Shown here in pieces: positions 59,269-64,000 of a DNA stretch of 64,000 bases (the stretch's first letter is position 1; the number at the start of each line of letters is the position of its first letter). The notes beneath the pieces were generated by a model, which had not been told where the DNA came from, made no database searches, and saw nothing but the letters and a program-made list of their open reading frames with translations. Both the position numbers and the translations under genes were made by a program. The stretch lies in NCBI GenBank assembly GCA_023101725.1, contig JALJCO010009099.1, positions 62,001 to 126,000 on the forward strand, in the 5' to 3' direction. The DNA is from Atherinomorus stipes (taxonomy: Eukaryota; Chordata; Actinopteri; Atheriniformes; Atherinidae).

Positions 59269-59817
59269 CAACACATATGAGTTTATAGTTTTTAATCAGC
59301 GGATCGAGCTGGAATCTCCTCCCCACTCCCCTCACTGTCCTGGAGTGATTTGAGGCATTTAGACACACGCAGACAGCCAAATTAATTTCTTCTGACTAAC
59401 AGAGCTCCTTGGCGTTAACAGTGATTCAGCAGTGTGCAGCCGCTCTTCCCACAGTCTGTTTTACCCCACGGCTGCGCGTGCGGACGCGTTATCGGCACAT
59501 GCAGTTGTTGCTGCCTTTACGGTGCAAAAACTTAAAGCTTAAACACATTTGTAAGCCAAATATAAGCTAGCCGAGACGTCTGCGGCTGTAAAAATGTATT
59601 CTGCGTGGTTCCTCTCTTATGTACACCTGATGACCTTTCAAAAGCCAAATTAAAATAAAAGTAAGGTGGTTTTAAAATAACTATATTGTTTAAAAAAAAA
59701 TACCTAAAGATATATAATTTACATCAGACTTCTTCTCTCTGGGTGTTTTGCTTTTACAGCCTTGGGGAGTAGCAAAAAGCGTCTCACCTTTGACTCTGAT
59801 AACACTTTTACATAATT

Positions 59818-60200
59818 GTGTCAGTAGCTTCATTAACATGGAACACTTTTAATCTGATCAAATGTCCAGTCAGAATAAAAATGAGTCATGTAAACACTTC
59901 AAGGAGAATGAAGTTTAAACCTTTTAAGATCTGGTCAACAGGAAAAAATAAGCACGTAGACTCTCATACTGATGTTTTTTGGATGTTCTTTAAGTGCTTG
60001 TCAAACCACTTGAGGGTTACTGTAGGCGACATGACGTGTTAAAGACTTGAAAAATGGCGGCTTCAAAAAAAAGAACTGCCTTCCAGTGGATGCAACATTT
60101 TTGTTGCAGAATAACTGCGTCTCAATGGCTGAAAGGATTGAACAATGAGTTGTTCACACAGATATTAAAATGAAAGAAGCTGGAATCACATTGCTCATGT
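59818..60200. other. Intergenic DNA upstream of flrt2
   Basis: AACATGGAACACTTTTAATC and GTCATGTAAACAC phrases suggest a further DNA-transposon remnant, without clear ends. Confidence 0.3.
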
Positions 60201-60208
60201 CAAACGTA

Positions 60209-60833
60209 GGAGCCTGTCTGGTGACAGCAGTAGAAAAAAACAAACAAACAAACAAAGTTGTGGCTACAAGATATCAGATAACAAAAGCGTGGGAATGAGA
60301 TAATTAAGATGTGGCCACGCATTGCTAATGCACCGACTCGCCCAATGTCCACATATTGTTTTCGTTTCGAGGCGTGCACCTTTGGCACCTGAATTAAGTG
60401 TCTTGTACTTATTTAGCTATTCTGTTTTGATGAATCATCCGATCTGTAATAAACCACAACAGCCGCAGGGTTTCACTGTAACAGCTATGTAATGTTTCAG
60501 GTTTTTCAGTAGGACATATGTCCCCTCAGGGTTATCATAGACTTTTGGGGGGTTCATAGTTTTTGGGGAACAATATTACTGTGGAGCTGCTGCTGTATGG
60601 TTTTCTGTCTAAGTTTGTTGTTTTGTAGTTATACAATTAGGGAAGGTGAACCCAGTCATTCAGATACAATAATTCGTCTCAACATTAAAATAGAGTTAAA
60701 TAGAAGAATAAATATCCACTGAACTCACATGTGGCCACAAGTTGATTATCTTGTTCCCTTGCATTAGTAATCGGTGGCCATGATCTAATAAAGCATGTCC
60801 ACTAGTTGTTTTTTCTGTCACCAGACAGGCTCC
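60209..60833. mobile_element. Foldback element
   Basis: A perfect 19-bp inverted repeat (60209-60227 and 60815-60833, core GCCTGTCTGGTGACAG) is followed inward by poly-A/poly-T and then a second inverted block (60311-60331 versus 60761-60780, 17 of 21 matching). The collinear order of the two blocks shows long diverged arms. No coding content. Confidence 0.65.
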
Positions 60834-61326
60834 GTTCGTAAGCATTATGATCAACATGCAAATATAACTGATCAGATCAATCTAAAATTAAAATCTCCAA
60901 TCATTTCAATCAGATAGAAGAAACATTTGTCCATATAAATGCAGTTGTTGATGAGAGGTTCAGTTCCATCTCAAAGATTTGGTTCTTTTAGCTTAGCTCA
61001 GTTCTCCACCTGCTTCTCAGGCTGACGATGCTTTTTTTCACCTCATGTTCACTCCAAAGCTGGCTCTGTTGTAATTGTTCACATACCTGCTGGTGTATTA
61101 TGCTTGTTACCGGGAGATTCTACTAGCGGGCACATGCGAGAACTCACACTGGGTAAAGTTGGTGTCTAAATATGTCCCTTTACTGCCCCTAGTAGTTATT
61201 CACACATAGCAGCTTGTGAACGCAGCGCGTTAATTCCTGAGAAAGTACACATACGACACTTAAAGCCGTGGAAATGATGAGTACATAAAAGCAAATCTGT
61301 TTTCAGCCTTTTGGTTCCTTATTTAG

Positions 61327-61900
61327 TAGGGTTGGGTTATTGGTAAAATCCTCATGATCCAATTCAGTTTAGATTCAGTATTGATTCAATTCGATTTGAA
61401 TGCTTTAATGTTGATTCAGGGAGAAAAATAAAATTAAACCAATAATTGTCTCTGTTGTTAATTTTTAAATATTTGTTTTTTTATGGTCGTCTCGTGGTCA
61501 CCTCGTGGGCAATAAAACATAAAAATGAAAAATGGATGCGTGATTCCAGGGGGTTGTATCTGCAGTGGATGCGCTTTTCATGGGGGCTGGGGGTCGTGTT
61601 TGGATGTGTGAAAGCTTTTTTTTTTTTTGTTTTTTTTTTTTATATATGCATTTGTTTTTATTATGTCAAGCACTTTGTGCTGCCATTTAGAGGCCTGAGA
61701 AGCACTTCATAAAGAAAGTTTGGTTTGATTTTATTTGACTGTATGACCTAATGCGGGCCATGCCATACAATGAGAATTACATGCACAGCACCCCCGAAGG
61801 TCAGGAGGGGAACTGATTCAGAGGATTTGCCAAATTGATGTTGAATTGCGCAGGGAAATATTGTGATGAACTGATTAATCAATATTTTTTCCCACCCCTG
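61327..61900. mobile_element. hAT-type MITE, 574 bp
   Basis: Ends TAGGGTTGGG and CCCACCCCTG. Flanks TTATTTAG (61319-61326) and TAATTTAG (61901-61908) match at 7 of 8 positions, the hAT target length. The interior has GCACTTTGTGCTGCCATTTA, then ATAAAGAAAGTTTGG, which looks like a LINE 3' tail inserted in it. Confidence 0.7.
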
Positions 61901-62069
61901 TAATTTAGTATCACTCAGAGATTTTTGACTATTTCACTTAAATTCATCTGGTATGATTTTTATGTTAGTAAGCAGTTTTTTAATTGAGTGTTTTCATAAA
62001 AGCCTTATTTTTATGCATTTTCCTGTTGCAAAGAAAAAAAATGTTGAACATTTCGATCAAATGTTTAAG

Positions 62070-62600
62070 GCTACGTTCACACGGCGACGATCAGAAGAGA
62101 GGACGCAAAAGTGGCGTCTCTTCATGTTTTTAGCTGGGTTTACACGAGCGTCGTCATGAAGAAATCTGCGTGCATACGAGGACACAAGTGTGTGTGGAAT
62201 TCGATTGGATATGCACGCCAGGCCGTTAGATGGTGCTGTGATGGAACTCCACTATGTCTGCGCGCATGCGTAAAATCTACCTTAGATCTGCTGGGTTTAC
62301 ATAAGATATGTCCCATTTCCCTTAAGATTGTAAATAGTCTGCGTACTTCGAAGATGATTAATTGTTTCTGAAATGAGACGGCCTCGTAGTCCGACATTGT
62401 TGTTTTTCCTGTTTGTGTTTGACGACAACGTGTATGCGACGTTAGCATGGCGTGAGTAGGTCCACCATCATTTTTGCATTTTGGGCCGTGCAGACGAGAA
62501 CACAACAGGAATTCCACTTTGGAATGAGTCTTCAGATTTTTGCATCTTCAATCTAGAAACACAACGTTGCCGTGTAAACGAAAGGCACTTGCGATGAAAT
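62070..62600. mobile_element. Candidate MITE with GTTCACACGGCGACG-type ends
   Basis: GGCTACGTTCACACGGCGACG at the left and AACGTTGCCGTGTAAACG at the right are imperfectly inverted; similar words recur inside (GGTTTACACGAGCGTCGTC). CpG-rich ends on AT-rich DNA fit a young-looking repeat. Boundaries approximate. Confidence 0.45.
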
Positions 62601-63889
62601 ATTTTGTCATTTTTATCTACAATCGTCCTCTTGTGTAACAACTGAACAAAGAACCAAAGCAAACATAAATCAGTCTCCAAATCTCATAATGATGAGACTT
62701 CAGATACAAGTGCAGGTTGTGATTGGCTGTTTGCTGTGCCCATTAGAATAAAGTCCCGCCCTGCATACGTAATTTAGTCGGAGGGTTATGATGGAGGCTT
62801 TTGCATCATTGCTCTCCTCAATTTGAGGTGAAGACTGTTTTAAAAAAGATGGCCAGACTTGGTTTATTAATAGATAAAGTTTTCACCAACTGTCCAGCTG
62901 GAACAGTCATGTGTCATTTGTTCATACCTTCACATGTGAGTTATTTTTCCATCATGTAAAGTTATCACCCCTATAAGGAGCTTAAGGGAAATCCACCTCC
63001 TATAAGCATTTCCACATCGAAGCAGACGTCATTACTAACTGCCGTTTAACAGGTCCCAAAGTCTTCATAAGGAAGACGGAGCGGCAGTTGGATGGAAGGG
63101 CTGCTGCACTTAAGACCACGGGCCTCTTGTGAGACATGAAATGGGGACCTGTTCTTAATTTAACACTATGAAAAAAAAAAAAATTAAAAAATGGCACAGT
63201 TAGAAAACAATCATGGTTTGGGTTTAATGTTTTTATGTGTCACATTTGACTGATTTGCCATATTTAATGCAAGGTGTGTAACAATTTACTGACTCAACTC
63301 CCAGTCTGTGTTAAAAATACATCACTCTTTAATGACCATCATGACATTTTTATCAATTACAATCGATTTCAGTCAAAGTCACTGGAAAAAGCATATTTTC
63401 CTATAAAAATTCCAGTCTGTATCTGCCTGCATGCATTTATTTCATGCCTCATTGACACATTTTGATATGAAGGATGATTTTAAATGTTGAGATGTGGATT
63501 TGTCTTTATGTCACTATAATTTGCAGAAAGCCAAGGCCAGAGGAAATGTTTCAAAAATACAAATCAGAACTAGAATATTAGAAAATCTAATAACGCAATG
63601 AACTGTCCTTTTATCTCAAATAATGTTCTCCAGATAAAGTCTGGATTATTCTGTATCACCTCAGTCTGAATATGATATTCTTAATCTGCTTTGCTCCTGG
63701 TTTCACCTCTGTTAGATGCAAACCTAATAGCTAATTGCAGATCATGCAGACTATAGTGTATACATGCTATGAAGGGTGCAAGTAATGCATTATTTTAGAG
63801 TAAACTGTGTCTCTGAGCTATCATGTGTCAACTTCATTGTTATTTCCACTCACACACCTAAAAAAGACTTTAATTCTGCAGTGTTGTCA

Positions 63890-63939
63890 TTTTAATTTAT
63901 ATTTCCTAACACCAGGAAGAAAGGAAATATAAATTAAAA
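63890..63939. repeat. Perfect 18-bp inverted repeat with 14-nt loop
   Basis: Arms TTTTAATTTATATTTCCT (63890-63907) and its exact reverse complement (63922-63939). Confidence 0.95.
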
Positions 63940-64000
63940 ACATGAGAGGAGCGATTCGAATGTCAGACTTTACTTCAAAATACTAAAGCTGTCATGTTCT

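Overview
The window looks like teleost (ray-finned fish) nuclear DNA. It is AT-rich and dominated by decayed transposons of types common in fish: Tc1/mariner, hAT-like miniature elements, L2-like and other non-LTR retrotransposons, tRNA-derived SINEs and one LTR. It holds one convincing host gene. There are no operons, no functional RNA genes that I can support and no CRISPR arrays. No undescribed biological system stands out. The most informative structure is the record of transposons inserted into one another, plus several short perfect palindromes.

The gene is flrt2 (fibronectin leucine-rich transmembrane protein 2), minus strand, coding 53665-55641 in a single uninterrupted exon of 658 residues. 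Signal peptide, LRR array with both cysteine caps, Pro/Thr-rich linker, fibronectin III domain, membrane segment and conserved cytoplasmic tail are all intact. Its 5' side lies to the right. CpG-rich DNA at about 58280-58900 and possible splice donors near 58937 and 59204 are promoter and 5' UTR exon candidates. Its 3' UTR runs left, with a possible poly(A) signal near 51579. The other ~50 kb is the gene-poor 3' flank. A few stretches (about 16840-17240, 22130-22380, 38860-39470, 57780-58090) read like conserved non-coding DNA, but that needs an alignment.

Layout from left. 1-1490: no firm gene. 1530-3052: decayed Tc1 element with a 31-bp perfect hairpin. 3050-3244: small ORF remnant. 3690-3903: MITE. 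5290-5405: SINE fragment. 5634-9969: a nested composite (outer hAT-like element, foldback element, a CAGGGGC-ended element, a hAT MITE and an L2-like LINE). 11295-12265: Tc1-type non-autonomous element carrying another insertion. 13140-13525: Tc1 fragment. 17324-17580: palindrome and GC-rich island. 19450-21550: Tc1 fragment, SINE and two MITEs. 23230-23390: LINE 3' fragment. 25052-26120: LTR with a tRNA-Pro-like primer site and a SINE inside. 26245-27622: a second LINE split by a palindromic hAT MITE with a perfect 8-bp target duplication. 29894-30183: 145-bp tandem duplication. 31880-32200: homopolymer-rich, possibly mis-assembled. 33794-34189: unexplained acidic ORF. 35440-38236: MITEs and a Tc1 end. 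41829-43644: two Tc1 elements. 50573-51052: MITE. 51579-59300: flrt2 and its flanks. 60209-62600: foldback and hAT-like elements.

Family names rest on recognition of motifs and terminal repeats, not on database searches.
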